Assembly (NCBI GenBank): GCA_934632155.1
Contig: CAKTXZ010000024.1
Coordinates: 1 to 41,850 of the forward strand
Length of the DNA: 41,850 bases
Direction of reading: 5' to 3'
From: an uncultured Clostridia bacterium
GTDB lineage: Bacteria > Bacillota > Clostridia > Christensenellales > Aristaeellaceae
Part shown: in pieces, positions 32,137 to 41,391 of the stretch
How positions within the stretch are numbered: the first letter of the stretch is position 1
Layout: each line of letters opens with the position of its first letter
Made by a program: the position numbers and the translations under genes
The notes under the pieces: model-generated
What the model saw: the letters and a program-made list of their open reading frames with translations, nothing else
Databases searched by the model: none
What the model was told of the DNA's origin: nothing

Positions 32137-32609
32137 ATGCAGCGATTCTATGCGTGGGCAAGCTGCGCGAAAAGTGCTTCTTCGCCGCGGCGGAGGAATA
32201 TCAAAAGCGGCTGTCGCGCTTTGGCAGGCTGGAGGTCGTTGAGCTGCCCGATTTGCCCGAGCCGCAAAACGCCTCGCCCGCGCAGTGCCGGCAGGTGATG
32301 GACAAAGAGGGCGAAAGCATTCTTGCCCGCATTCGCCCCAACGATTTTGTTACGGCGCTGTGCATCGACGCGCCGCAATACACCAGCGAGGCCTTTGCGC
32401 AGGCGCTGCGCGCGGATGAAATGCGCCCGGGGCGGCATGTGTTTGTTATCGGCGGCTCGCTGGGGCTTTCGGACGCGGCGCTTCGCCGGGCGAACGACCG
32501 CATGTCCCTTTCGCGCATGACCTTTCCGCATCAGCTGGCGCGCGTGATGCTGCTCGAGCAGCTCTACCGCGCCTGCAAAATCAACGCGGGCGAGCGCTAC
32601 CACAAATAA
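32133..32609 (+). CDS. rlmH: 23S rRNA (pseudouridine1915-N3)-methyltransferase
   Basis: The 158-residue SPOUT enzyme starts NAAILCVGKLREKCFFAAAEEYQKRLSRF and carries the SAM-binding VFVIGGSLGLSDA and the C-terminal FPHQLARVMLLEQLYRACKI, NAGERYHK, ending with the family's YHK. It methylates pseudouridine 1915 in helix 69. The start overlaps the HAD gene stop (ATGA). Confidence 0.96.
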   Translation: MNAAILCVGKLREKCFFAAAEEYQKRLSRFGRLEVVELPDLPEPQNASPAQCRQVMDKEGESILARIRPNDFVTALCIDAPQYTSEAFAQALRADEMRPGRHVFVIGGSLGLSDAALRRANDRMSLSRMTFPHQLARVMLLEQLYRACKINAGERYHK

Positions 32610-32648
32610 GCGCATTGTTGAATTCAGACCGAAGGAAGGTGACGCGTC

Positions 32649-35534
32649 TTGAAGCGCCAACGTCGTTTTGAACGGGCGAAGGATACGCCCGAATACGCCC
32701 CGGACACTCCGCAGGCCGAGGGGTGGCCGGACTATGCGCCGGAGCAAAGCGCGGAGGAATACGCCGCCTATGACGATCAGGGCGCGCCCCTGCCGTGGGA
32801 CGGCTATGAAGCGCCGCCGGAGGGCTGGGCGCAGGAAGCGCCTCTTCCTGAAAAGCCTAAGAAGCGCACCATTTTCAAGCCCCGTACGCGCAAGCCGTCC
32901 TTTATTCTGGCGGTGATCGTCAATTCCTTCCGCATGCTGGTGCTGCTGGTGCTGCTCTTTGGGCTGGCGGGGCTGGGCGCGCTGGTGGGCGTGGCGAAGG
33001 CGTATGTCGATTCTGCGCCGACGCTGGATCTGACCGCTATCGACGATCAGTCCCAGACGTCCTTTATCTACGACGCGTCGGGCAATTTGATTACCGATTA
33101 CAAGGGCACGGAAAACCGCATCATGGTATCCATCGAAACCATGCCCGTCACGCTGCAGAACGCCTTTGTGGCGGTGGAGGACGCGCGCTTTTATACGCAT
33201 AACGGCGTGGACGTGAAGCGTATCGTCGGCGCGCTGGTTACCAATTTCGTCTCCGGCACGAATCAGGGCGGCTCCACCATTACGCAGCAGCTGATTAAAA
33301 ACACGCTGCTCTCCTCCGAACAATCCTATAAGCGCAAGATTCAGGAGGCTTATCTGGCTATGCAGCTGGAAACGCGCTATTCCAAGCGCGAGATCCTGGA
33401 ATCCTACCTGAACACGATTTATCTGGGCGAGGATTATTACGGCGTGAAGGTGGCCGCCTACGGCTATTTCGGCAAGGATAACCTGAGCGACCTGACGCTG
33501 CGCGAATGCGCCATGCTGGCCGGCATGACGAATAACCCGTACTACTACAACCCGCGGCGCAATTTCTACACCCGTGCCAGCGAAACCACCGATTACCGCA
33601 AAATCACCAACGACCGCACCGACTACGTGCTGCGGTGCATGTACGAAAACCAGTTCATCACCCGCGAGCAGTACTTCGCCGCGCTGGATACCGCTACGGC
33701 GCACGTGCTGGAAAAATCGCCCGAATCCACGGCGCTCTACTCTTACGCGCATTATGTGGAGTACGCCGTTCGCGACGTGATTAAAACCTTCCTTTCCCTC
33801 AACGGGCTGGAGGATACCGCCGCCAACCGCAACAAAATGGAGCATGAGCTGCGTACCGGCGGCTATCACGTCTATCTGGCGCTGGACACGCAGATTCAGA
33901 AAACCGTGGAGAATACCCTGCGCAACTATGCCGATTACCCCGCGCTGCGCGACCCTTCGGACAAAATCTACCGCGCGCGCAACGCCGACGGCACCTACGA
34001 CGAGATCATTCAGCCGCAGGCCGCCGCCGTGGTGCTGGATTACCGCACGGGCGAAATCAAGGCGATCGTGGGCAGCCGTACCGAGCCCACCAAACGCAAG
34101 ACGCTCAACCGCGCGTCGGATATGAATATGCCCGTCGGTTCCTCCATCAAGCCCATCGCCGTCTATGCGCCGGCGCTGGATATGGGCGCGGGCGCGGGCA
34201 CGGTGCTGTATAATATGCCTGTGCCCGTCAAGGGCTGGCGCGGCAACGACGGTCAGGACACATGGCCCAAGAATTACGGCGGCTCGTCCTACCGCGGGCC
34301 GGAGACCATCCGCACCGCGCTGACCAAATCGGACAACACTGCCGCGGCCTACGCGCTGATGAATTACGTGGGCGTGGAGCGCAGCTATGATTACCTGCTG
34401 CGGTTGGGCGTGTCGGAGAGCAAAATCAACAAAACGCCCTTCGGGCTGGCGCTGGGCTCCAGCGGCATTACGCCCGTTGAGATGGCGGTCGCCTTCGGCG
34501 TGCTGGGCAACGGCGGCGTATACCAGAGCCCGATTGCGTTTCTGGGCATTGCCGACAGCAACAAAAACATCATTTACGACGCGCACGCGAACCAGCAGCG
34601 CCGGCAGGTCTTCCGCGCCTCTACGGCATGGCTGACGGTCGACATGCTCAAGAACGTCGTTTCCTCCGGCACGGGCACGGCGGCTAAGCTCTCCGGCCAG
34701 ACGGTCGCGGGCAAAACGGGCACCAATTCCGACCAGAAGGGCGTGTTTTTCGCCGGCATGACGGGCTGGTATTGCGGCACGGTCTGGATCGGTCATGACA
34801 ATTATAAGGCGCTTTCCTCCAAAACGACGGGCGGCAACAGCGCGGCCAAGCTCTGGAAGGCGTTCATGTCCAGGATTCATCAGGGGCTTTCCAACCGCGA
34901 TATTATGGAGGGTGGCGCGGCCGAATACGGACTGGTGCGCGCGACAACCTGCGCCGTCAGCGGGCAGCTGGCGACGGACGCCTGCCGCAGCGACGCGATG
35001 GGCTACGGCACGGTGACCGATTATTGGGACCGTGAGTTTGCGCCCACCACCCAGTGCCAGATGCATTATACCCTGACCGTCTGCGCCGATACCGGGCTAC
35101 TGGCGGGAAGCTACTGCCCCTCGCGCGTTGACAAGGGCGTAATCATATTGCCCATCGGCCATCCGCTCTATGACCTGATCGGCACGCAGTACGACGGCGT
35201 GCTGGCGGATTATCTGGGCGAATACGCCACGCTTCGCCTGACGAGCGATTCCAACGCGAACTCCGCCCTTCTCTCCGCCCACGCCTGCACGCTGCACACC
35301 GCCTATTATACGGGCGGAGGCTCCACGGCTGACGCGCAGCTGCTCTCCGACGCGCAATGGCTGCTTTCCCAGGCGCAGAATCAGCTGGCGAACCTTTCCT
35401 ATAACCACCCGGCGTATACCAGACTTTCGGACGCGATGAACAATCTGAACAACGTGATGCACTCCTCGCCCTCCAACAATGACCTTTCGCTCGCCATGAG
35501 CGCGCTGACGCAGGCAATGGCCGCCGCGCAGTAG
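32649..35534 (+). CDS. Class A penicillin-binding protein (transglycosylase/transpeptidase)
   Basis: The 961-residue bifunctional wall synthase starts at TTG 32649 (GAAGGAAGG upstream; no nearby in-frame ATG). A ~75-residue acidic, proline-rich cytoplasmic tail precedes one transmembrane helix (~90-118). The glycosyltransferase domain has EDARFYTHNGVD (~177) and GGSTITQQLIKN (~207); the transpeptidase has SSIK (~497), SDN (~560) and KTGT (~687). The last ~60 residues form a Leu/Asn-rich helical tail (DAQLLSDAQWLLSQAQNQLA). Transglycosylation and cross-linking should both be active. The gene ends the operon at the terminator 35568-35618. Confidence 0.95.
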   Translation: MKRQRRFERAKDTPEYAPDTPQAEGWPDYAPEQSAEEYAAYDDQGAPLPWDGYEAPPEGWAQEAPLPEKPKKRTIFKPRTRKPSFILAVIVNSFRMLVLLVLLFGLAGLGALVGVAKAYVDSAPTLDLTAIDDQSQTSFIYDASGNLITDYKGTENRIMVSIETMPVTLQNAFVAVEDARFYTHNGVDVKRIVGALVTNFVSGTNQGGSTITQQLIKNTLLSSEQSYKRKIQEAYLAMQLETRYSKREILESYLNTIYLGEDYYGVKVAAYGYFGKDNLSDLTLRECAMLAGMTNNPYYYNPRRNFYTRASETTDYRKITNDRTDYVLRCMYENQFITREQYFAALDTATAHVLEKSPESTALYSYAHYVEYAVRDVIKTFLSLNGLEDTAANRNKMEHELRTGGYHVYLALDTQIQKTVENTLRNYADYPALRDPSDKIYRARNADGTYDEIIQPQAAAVVLDYRTGEIKAIVGSRTEPTKRKTLNRASDMNMPVGSSIKPIAVYAPALDMGAGAGTVLYNMPVPVKGWRGNDGQDTWPKNYGGSSYRGPETIRTALTKSDNTAAAYALMNYVGVERSYDYLLRLGVSESKINKTPFGLALGSSGITPVEMAVAFGVLGNGGVYQSPIAFLGIADSNKNIIYDAHANQQRRQVFRASTAWLTVDMLKNVVSSGTGTAAKLSGQTVAGKTGTNSDQKGVFFAGMTGWYCGTVWIGHDNYKALSSKTTGGNSAAKLWKAFMSRIHQGLSNRDIMEGGAAEYGLVRATTCAVSGQLATDACRSDAMGYGTVTDYWDREFAPTTQCQMHYTLTVCADTGLLAGSYCPSRVDKGVIILPIGHPLYDLIGTQYDGVLADYLGEYATLRLTSDSNANSALLSAHACTLHTAYYTGGGSTADAQLLSDAQWLLSQAQNQLANLSYNHPAYTRLSDAMNNLNNVMHSSPSNNDLSLAMSALTQAMAAAQ

Positions 35535-35567
35535 CGCCAGGCAGGGGGGCGCGGACAAGAATGCGGC

Positions 35568-35618
35568 GCGGGATGACGAGTCCTTTGACGGCAGAGGGAA
35601 TTCGTCATCCCGCTTTTT
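35568..35618 (+). terminator. Intrinsic terminator of the dipeptidase-PBP operon
   Basis: GCGGGATGACGA and TCGTCATCCCGC pair perfectly over twelve bases around a 22-base loop, followed by TTTTT, 34 bases after the PBP stop. Confidence 0.9.
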
Positions 35619-36106
35619 GTCCGCAGGCTTTTTCGGCAGGCTGAAATGAAGGGGCTGCGGCCGCTTCGTTCCTGCGTGCCCGAAAGCGTGTTTTTGACAT
35701 GCTCCATGCAGGCTGAAGGGCTTGCCGCCCTTCCTTGCATCCCGCAGGATTGACCGTGAGTTTTTGACGGCCGGAAAGGGGTCGCGCCCCTTCATTCATC
35801 TTCGGAGCCTTAACGAGGGTTGTATCGCCCGGCTTTGCCGGGCGGGAAAGGGAGATTCTGCGGAGCATTTGCGCGGAAAAATTGCATGCTGCCGTCGGCT
35901 GATAGGCCGGCGCTTTTTTTATCGCACCTCGTCGAAGCCCTGCGTGGTCGGACAAAAAAATGTGCTGCTGCAGGCAGGAAAAAGGGGAATTGTGTTGAAT
36001 TGAGAATTTGGGTTAGGATGAGGTTTCCTTGTTTTGGAGAAGGAAACCGTCGTATATTTTTCCGAACCGTCATCGCCAAAATATCAGGAGAATGGGGGAA
36101 ACGGGA
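35619..36106 (+). other. Intergenic region with hairpins, before the decarboxylase operon
   Basis: No gene was recognised in these 488 bases. The stretch contains several short inverted repeats (GAAGGGC-TTGCC-GCCCTTC near 35717, GAAAGGGG-TCGC-GCCCCTTC near 35777, CGCCCGGC-TTT-GCCGGGCG near 35826) and a terminator-like hairpin CGTCGGC-TGATAG-GCCGGCG with seven T (35893-35920). A plausible promoter for the decarboxylase operon lies somewhere in the AT-richer 35980-36090, but no good match was found. Confidence 0.5.
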
Positions 36107-37561
36107 ATGGACAATGGTGAAATGCTACAGGCCGTGGCCCAGAAACGCGACGCGCTGCTGCAGGGCGACGCCGCCAGGATCGCCCGTCAGCATGCCGACG
36201 GCAAGTGCACCGCGCGCGAGCGCGTCGCCAAGCTGTTTGACGCGGGCAGCTTCATGGAAATGGATACGCTGCGCGCCGACAGCAATCTGATTGCCGGCTG
36301 CGGCACGATCGGCGGGCAGGCGGTTTACTGCTTCGCGCAGGATTATACCGCCGCCGGCGGCGCAATGACCAAGGCGCAGACGGCGAAAATTCTCAAAACG
36401 CTGAACGCCGCGCGCGTAACGGGCGCGCCGGTGGTAGCGCTCATGGACAGCGAGGGCGTGAAGATCACCGACGGTGCGGACGCGATGCCCGCGTATGCGC
36501 AGGTGCTTTCCGCGATGGCGCGCATGAGCGGCGTCAGCCCGATGATCTGCTGCGTGATGGGCCCCTGCCGCGGGCTGGCCACGCTGCTGACGCAGGTATG
36601 CGATATCACCGTGCAGGTGGAAAAGACGGGCAAAATCGCCCTGCACACCGCGCTGGTGATGAACGCCGAAAAGGGCAAGGACAAGACGGAGGATCAGCTC
36701 TTTGGCGCGGCTGCAATGGCCGCGCAGGGCGTCGCCGCGCTGACCGCGCAGAGCGAGGACGAGGCGCTCGGGCTGGTCGCCGAGGTGATTGGGCTGCTGC
36801 CCGCCTGCAATATGGAGGACGCGCCCCTGACCGAGGCGGACGACCTGAACCGTGCGGTTGCCTGCGGCGACGCTGCGGAAGCGGAAACGCTGATGCGGGA
36901 AATTGCCGACGAGGGCAGGCTGGTCGCCCTGTATGACGGCTACGGCGCGGCGCTTCGCGTGGCGCTGGCGCGCGTCGGCGGCCGGACGGTTGGACTGGTT
37001 GCGTCCGATTACGCGCAGGATCAGGGCCGCCTGACGCAGGAGGCCTGCCGCAAGGCCGCGCGCTTTGTGCGCCTGTGCGACTGCTACCATCTGCCCATCG
37101 TCACGCTGGTCAACACCGACGGCGTGGCCGTTCCCTGCCCCTGCGGACAGGGCGCGGCGATTCGCGGCGCGGCGGAGCTGCTCTACGCTTACGCCGAGGC
37201 GACGGCTCCCAAGGTGGCCGTTATTACGGGCAACGCCGTGGGCGCGGCCTATGCCGCGATGGGCGGCAAGCACATTGCCGATATGATCTACGCGTGGCCG
37301 GCCGCCATGATTGCTCCGCTTACCCGCGAAGCGGCTGTGCAGACGTGGGACGGCGAGAAGCTCAACGCGGGCGAGAGCCGGGAAGCGTTGGAAAACGCAT
37401 ACGCGAGCAAGTGCGGCGCGCTCTACGCCGCTCAGAACGGCATGGTGGACGATGTGATCGCCCCCGCCGATACGCGCAGGTACGTCATCGCCGCGCTGGA
37501 GCTGCTCTTTACCAAGCATGATGTGAACCTGCCCAAGAAGCATGGCAACCTGCCGCTGTAA
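36107..37561 (+). CDS. Acyl-CoA carboxyltransferase subunit (MmdA/PccB type)
   Basis: The 484-residue protein has the crotonase-like carboxyltransferase fold of methylmalonyl-CoA decarboxylase alpha and propionyl-CoA carboxylase beta: QHADGKCTARERVAKLFDAG, GGAMTKAQTAKILK, PVVALMDSEGVKITDG, GPCRGLATLLTQVCDI, and in the second half PIVTLVNTDGVAVPCPCGQG and GNAVGAAYAAMGGK. It would transfer CO2 between an acyl-CoA and carrier biotin. Start ATG 36107 follows GGGGGAAACG. It is slightly shorter than MmdA (~510). It is the first gene of a five-gene decarboxylase operon whose last gene encodes a carboxyltransferase of a different family. Confidence 0.85.
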   Translation: MDNGEMLQAVAQKRDALLQGDAARIARQHADGKCTARERVAKLFDAGSFMEMDTLRADSNLIAGCGTIGGQAVYCFAQDYTAAGGAMTKAQTAKILKTLNAARVTGAPVVALMDSEGVKITDGADAMPAYAQVLSAMARMSGVSPMICCVMGPCRGLATLLTQVCDITVQVEKTGKIALHTALVMNAEKGKDKTEDQLFGAAAMAAQGVAALTAQSEDEALGLVAEVIGLLPACNMEDAPLTEADDLNRAVACGDAAEAETLMREIADEGRLVALYDGYGAALRVALARVGGRTVGLVASDYAQDQGRLTQEACRKAARFVRLCDCYHLPIVTLVNTDGVAVPCPCGQGAAIRGAAELLYAYAEATAPKVAVITGNAVGAAYAAMGGKHIADMIYAWPAAMIAPLTREAAVQTWDGEKLNAGESREALENAYASKCGALYAAQNGMVDDVIAPADTRRYVIAALELLFTKHDVNLPKKHGNLPL

Positions 37562-37578
37562 GGAAGGGGAGGACAGGA

Positions 37579-37932
37579 ATGGATAATTTGATGCTGGGCC
37601 TGTCCACCACGGCGATCGGCATGCTGGTGGTGTTTTTCGGTCTTTTGATTTTGATTGTCTGCATCTGCGCGATGACCATGATAACGGGCCGCGCCAAGAA
37701 GACGGCCGCAAAGGAGCCGTTGACAGAGCCCGCGCAGGAGACCGCGCCGGCCGCAGAACCGGAGGAGGACGCGGCTGCGGACGAGCAGCTTGTCGCCGTC
37801 ATCAGCGCGGCGATTGCCGCCGTATGGCAGGATGAAAAAGGCGGCTTTGTCGTGCGCCGAATCAGGCGATGCCAGAACAGCTCGGCGCGCGCTCGCGCCG
37901 CCCGGGAAGAACAGATTTTCAGCCGTATGTGA
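37579..37932 (+). CDS. Decarboxylase delta/gamma subunit (OadG-like)
   Basis: The 117-residue protein has one N-terminal transmembrane helix (LSTTAIGMLVVFFGLLILIVCICAM), a Glu/Ala/Pro-rich linker and a conserved C-terminal patch AVISAAIAAVWQDEKGGFVVRRIRR. This is the architecture of OadG/MmdD-type subunits that tie the carboxyltransferase to the membrane pump. It lies 17 bases after the carboxyltransferase gene and 20 bases before the biotin carrier gene. Confidence 0.88.
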   Translation: MDNLMLGLSTTAIGMLVVFFGLLILIVCICAMTMITGRAKKTAAKEPLTEPAQETAPAAEPEEDAAADEQLVAVISAAIAAVWQDEKGGFVVRRIRRCQNSSARARAAREEQIFSRM

Positions 37933-37952
37933 TTAAGGAAGGAGAAAACATC

Positions 37953-38348
37953 ATGCGTACTTTTAATATTACCGTCAATGGCGTTACCTATGCGGTTGAG
38001 GTTGAGGAAACCGGCGCTGCCGCCGCTCCCGTTGCCGCTGCGCCCGTCGCTCCCGCTGCTCCCGTTGCCGCGCCCAAAGCCGCGCCTGCGCCCAAGGCTG
38101 CGCCCGCCGCGCCCAAGGCCGCTCCCGTCGCCGGCGGCGTGAAGGTTACCGCGCCCATGCCCGGCACCATTCTGGATGTGAAGGCCGCCGTCGGCGCCGC
38201 TGTGAAGAAGGGCGATATTCTGGTCATTCTGGAAGCCATGAAGATGGAAAACGAAATTCTCGCCGCGCAGGACGGCACGGTCGCGCAGGTGCTGGTCGCC
38301 AAGGGCGCTTCCGTCAATTCCGGCGATGTGATGGTGGTTTTGAACTGA
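37953..38348 (+). CDS. Biotin carrier protein of the decarboxylase
   Basis: The 131-residue protein has a short N-terminal strand (MRTFNITVNGVTYAVEVEET), a flexible Ala/Pro linker at ~21-60 and a biotinyl domain with the biotinylation site EAMKMEN (Lys97). It shuttles carboxyl groups between the carboxyltransferases and the membrane beta subunit. AAGGAAGGAG precedes the start. Its size matches the MmdC/GcdC type and the 1.3S subunit of transcarboxylase. Confidence 0.95.
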   Translation: MRTFNITVNGVTYAVEVEETGAAAAPVAAAPVAPAAPVAAPKAAPAPKAAPAAPKAAPVAGGVKVTAPMPGTILDVKAAVGAAVKKGDILVILEAMKMENEILAAQDGTVAQVLVAKGASVNSGDVMVVLN

Positions 38349-38387
38349 CCGGCGCGAAGGCAAAATCAATAGAAGGGAGAAAAAAGC

Positions 38388-39848
38388 GTGCAGATTAATA
38401 TTTTGCAGACGCTTAAGGATTTGGCCAATGAATCCGGCATCAGCCTGTTCATTCAAAGCCCCCTGACGCTGGTCATGGTCGCGATTGCCTGCGTGCTGTT
38501 GTATTTGGCCATCGTAAAGAAATTCGAGCCGCTGCTGCTGCTGCCCATTGCCTTTGGCATGCTGCTGACCAACCTGCTGGGCGCGGAGGTATACCACGAG
38601 GAGCTTTTCGCCGGCGGGCACGCCAATTGGAGCCTGTTTGGCGGGGCAATTCTGGTGGATTCCAAGGATTTGCTCAATATCGGCGAGCTGACCGTGAACA
38701 ACGCCGGCGCGATTCTCAACGCCTCCGGCACGGTAATCGGCCAGATCACCTCCAATTTCAGCCTCGGCGCGACACTGGACGCCGCCGGGCAGCTGATTGC
38801 CGAGGATGGCAAGCTGCTGGCGGAATCCGTGCCCGTGATTATCAACGGCGCGGGCGCGTACATCAGCGCCGGAACCGTGTATTCCTCGCTGGGCGTTGCG
38901 CTGGCTACGGCGGGCAAGACCATTACCCCCGGCCTGCTGGATTATCTGTATCTGGGCGTGAAGCTGGGCATTTACCCCTGCCTGATTTTTATCGGCGTGG
39001 GCGCGGGAACGGACTTTGGCCCCCTCATCGCCAACCCGAAAACGCTGCTCATGGGCGCGGCCGCCCAGCTGGGCATTTTCCTGACGTTTATGGGCGCTGT
39101 GCTGCTGGGCTTTACGCCCGCTGAGGCCGGTGCGATCGGCATCATCGGCGGCGCGGACGGCCCCACCGCCATCTGGCTCACCGGCAAGCTGGCGCCCCAT
39201 CTGTTGGGCCCCATTGCGGTGGCCGCCTACAGCTATATGGCGCTGGTGCCCGTCATTCAGCCGCCCATCATGCGCGCCCTCACCACGAAAAAGGAGCGCA
39301 TGATCGTCATGGAGCAGCTGCGCCCCGTTTCCAAGAAGGAAAAAATCCTTTTCCCCATCGTGGTCACCATTCTGGTTTCCCTGCTGCTGCCCAGCGCTAC
39401 GCCGCTGGTTGGCTGCCTGATGCTGGGCAACCTGATGCGGGAGTGCGGCGTGGTGGAGCGTCTGAATAAGACGGTGCAGAACGAGCTGATGAACATTGTG
39501 ACCATCTTTCTGGGCATCACGGTGGGCGCGACCGCGACGGCGCAGACTTTCCTGCGCGTGCAGACGCTGGAAATCATCCTGCTGGGCGTGGTGGCCTTTG
39601 GCTGCGGCACCGCGGGCGGCGTGCTGCTGGCCAAGCTGATGAATAAGCTCTCCGGCGGCAAGATTAACCCGCTCATCGGCTCCGCCGGCGTTTCCGCCGT
39701 GCCCATGGCCGCGCGCGTTTCTCAGGTCGAGGGTCAGAAGGCGAACCCCGGAAACTTCCTGCTCATGCACGCCATGGGGCCCAATGTGGCCGGCGTTATC
39801 GGCTCCGCCATCGCCGCGGGCGTTTTGCTGAGCATGTTTGGCGGATGA
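38388..39848 (+). CDS. Na+-transporting decarboxylase beta subunit with a large insertion
   Basis: The 486-residue membrane protein starts at GTG 38388 (AGAAGGGAG upstream). It carries the OadB/MmdB/GcdB core: LYLGVKLGIYPCLIFIGVGA then TDFGPLIANPK (conserved Asp209), and AIGIIGGADGPTAIW (~250-264) with an LNKTVQNELMNIVTIFLGIT repeat helix. Family members have ~370-430 residues; here ~110 extra residues (70-180; GAEVYHEELF to TAGKTIT) lie between helices 2 and 3. The insert is hydrophilic with repeated N-G-A, S-G-T and A-A-G-Q motifs. The subunit decarboxylates carboxybiotin and should pump Na+ out. Confidence 0.9.
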   Translation: MQINILQTLKDLANESGISLFIQSPLTLVMVAIACVLLYLAIVKKFEPLLLLPIAFGMLLTNLLGAEVYHEELFAGGHANWSLFGGAILVDSKDLLNIGELTVNNAGAILNASGTVIGQITSNFSLGATLDAAGQLIAEDGKLLAESVPVIINGAGAYISAGTVYSSLGVALATAGKTITPGLLDYLYLGVKLGIYPCLIFIGVGAGTDFGPLIANPKTLLMGAAAQLGIFLTFMGAVLLGFTPAEAGAIGIIGGADGPTAIWLTGKLAPHLLGPIAVAAYSYMALVPVIQPPIMRALTTKKERMIVMEQLRPVSKKEKILFPIVVTILVSLLLPSATPLVGCLMLGNLMRECGVVERLNKTVQNELMNIVTIFLGITVGATATAQTFLRVQTLEIILLGVVAFGCGTAGGVLLAKLMNKLSGGKINPLIGSAGVSAVPMAARVSQVEGQKANPGNFLLMHAMGPNVAGVIGSAIAAGVLLSMFGG

Positions 39849-39867
39849 TGATGCGGGCCTTGCGCGG

Positions 39868-39897
39868 CGAAGCGTTCCCTGCGCGGCGGGGAACGCG
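39868..39897 (+). repeat. Hairpin in the gap before the second carboxyltransferase gene
   Basis: GCGTTCCC and GGGGAACGC pair around TGCGCGGC in the 105-base spacer between the beta-subunit gene and the last operon gene. There is no T run, so it may affect mRNA processing or partial termination rather than end the transcript. Confidence 0.5.
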
Positions 39898-39953
39898 CCG
39901 TCCCGAAGGCGCCTCCTTCTTTCCGTCATCCCCGTTTGAAAGGAGTTTTTGAT

Positions 39954-41354
39954 ATGCCGAAGGTACAGATTACCGATACGATTCTGCGCGACGCGCATCA
40001 GTCTCAGGCGGCGACGCGCATGCGGCTGGACGAAATGCTGCCCGCGTGCGAGCTGCTGGATAAGGCCGGTTATTTTTCCTTGGAATGCTGGGGCGGCGCG
40101 ACGTTTGACAGCTGCCTGCGTTTCCTGAACGAGGATCCGTGGGAACGTCTGCGCGCGCTGCGCAAGGCGCTGCCCAACACGAAGCTGCAAATGCTGCTGC
40201 GCGGGCAGAATATTCTGGGCTACAAGCATTATGCCGACGACGTGGTGGATTATTTCGTCAAAAAATCCATCGACAACGGCATCGACATCATCCGCACGTT
40301 CGACGCGCTGAATGACCTGCGCAACATGCAGACCGCCGTGAAGGCCACCAAGCAATACGGCGGCACGGCGGAGGTCGCCATGAGCTACACCGTTTCGCCC
40401 GTGCATACGGAGGAATACTTCGTCAAAATGGCCAAGGATATCGAGGCCATGGGCGCGGATCTGATCTGCATCAAGGACATGGCGGGCCTGCTGCTGCCCA
40501 TGAACGCCTATTCGCTGGTTAAAAAGCTCAAGGCGAACACCAAGCTGCCCATCGTGCTGCATACGCACAACACGGCCGGCACGGGCGCAATGACGCTGCT
40601 CAAGGCGGTCGAGGCGGGCGTGGATGTAATCGATACGGCGCTCTCTCCCCTCGCCGGCGGCACCAGCCAGCCCGCCACCGAATCCATGGTGGCCGTGCTC
40701 CAGGGGACGGAATACGATACCGGGCTGGACGAGGATTTGCTTGCCAAGATCGCCGAGCATTTCCGCACCGTGGCGGATCGCCTGACCAAGGACGGCTGGC
40801 GCGACCCGGGCAAGGTGCTGGCTGTGGACGCGAAGGCGCTGCAATATCAGGTGCCCGGCGGCATGCTGTCCAACCTGATCGGCCAGCTCAAGCAGGCGGG
40901 CGCAATGGATAAATACTATCAGGTGCTCGAGGAAGTGCCGCGCGTGCGCGCCGACTTCGGCTATCCGCCGCTGGTTACGCCCACCTCGCAGATCGTCGGC
41001 ACGCAGGCCGTGATGAACGTGCTGGGCGGCGAGCGCTACAAGATGGTCACCAAGGAAAGCAAGGGTCTGCTGCGCGGCGAATACGGTCGCCTGCCCGCCA
41101 AGGTGAACGAGGACGTGCGCAAGAAATGCATCGGCAATGGAAAGGTGATTACGCACCGCCCCGCCGATGATATCAAGCCCGAGCTCGAGGGCTATCGCAA
41201 GGAAATGGCGCAGTACGCGCAGCAGGAAGAGGATGTGCTCTCCTATGCGCTGTTCCCGCAGGTTGCTACGAAGTTCTTCCAGTGGCGGCAAGCGCAGCAG
41301 CTCAAGGCTGATCCGACCGCCTTCAACGCGGAAAACGGCACGATGCCGGTGTAA
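39954..41354 (+). CDS. oadA: Pyruvate/oxaloacetate carboxyltransferase subunit (OadA/PycB type)
   Basis: The 466-residue protein has the DRE-TIM carboxyltransferase fold: QITDTILRDAHQSQAATRM, ECWGGATFDSCLRFL, 'LICIKDMAGLL' with the carbamylated Lys, HTHNTAGTGAM metal His motif and GGMLSNL. A C-terminal PYC_OADA helical domain follows, but no biotinyl domain, so it uses the carrier encoded at 37953. GAAAGGAG precedes ATG 39954. It would decarboxylate oxaloacetate or carboxylate pyruvate. It is the last gene of the operon, and the only member with pyruvate/oxaloacetate specificity. Confidence 0.95.
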   Translation: MPKVQITDTILRDAHQSQAATRMRLDEMLPACELLDKAGYFSLECWGGATFDSCLRFLNEDPWERLRALRKALPNTKLQMLLRGQNILGYKHYADDVVDYFVKKSIDNGIDIIRTFDALNDLRNMQTAVKATKQYGGTAEVAMSYTVSPVHTEEYFVKMAKDIEAMGADLICIKDMAGLLLPMNAYSLVKKLKANTKLPIVLHTHNTAGTGAMTLLKAVEAGVDVIDTALSPLAGGTSQPATESMVAVLQGTEYDTGLDEDLLAKIAEHFRTVADRLTKDGWRDPGKVLAVDAKALQYQVPGGMLSNLIGQLKQAGAMDKYYQVLEEVPRVRADFGYPPLVTPTSQIVGTQAVMNVLGGERYKMVTKESKGLLRGEYGRLPAKVNEDVRKKCIGNGKVITHRPADDIKPELEGYRKEMAQYAQQEEDVLSYALFPQVATKFFQWRQAQQLKADPTAFNAENGTMPV

Positions 41355-41391
41355 GGCCTGAAACGCGGAGCGGCTGTTGACGGACGATCTT

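Noticed and set aside
32148..35066. A 972-codon minus-strand frame opposite rlmH and the PBP gene
   Set aside because: Same type of GC-rich shadow: biased composition, no domain, and the plus strand carries clear catalytic motifs.
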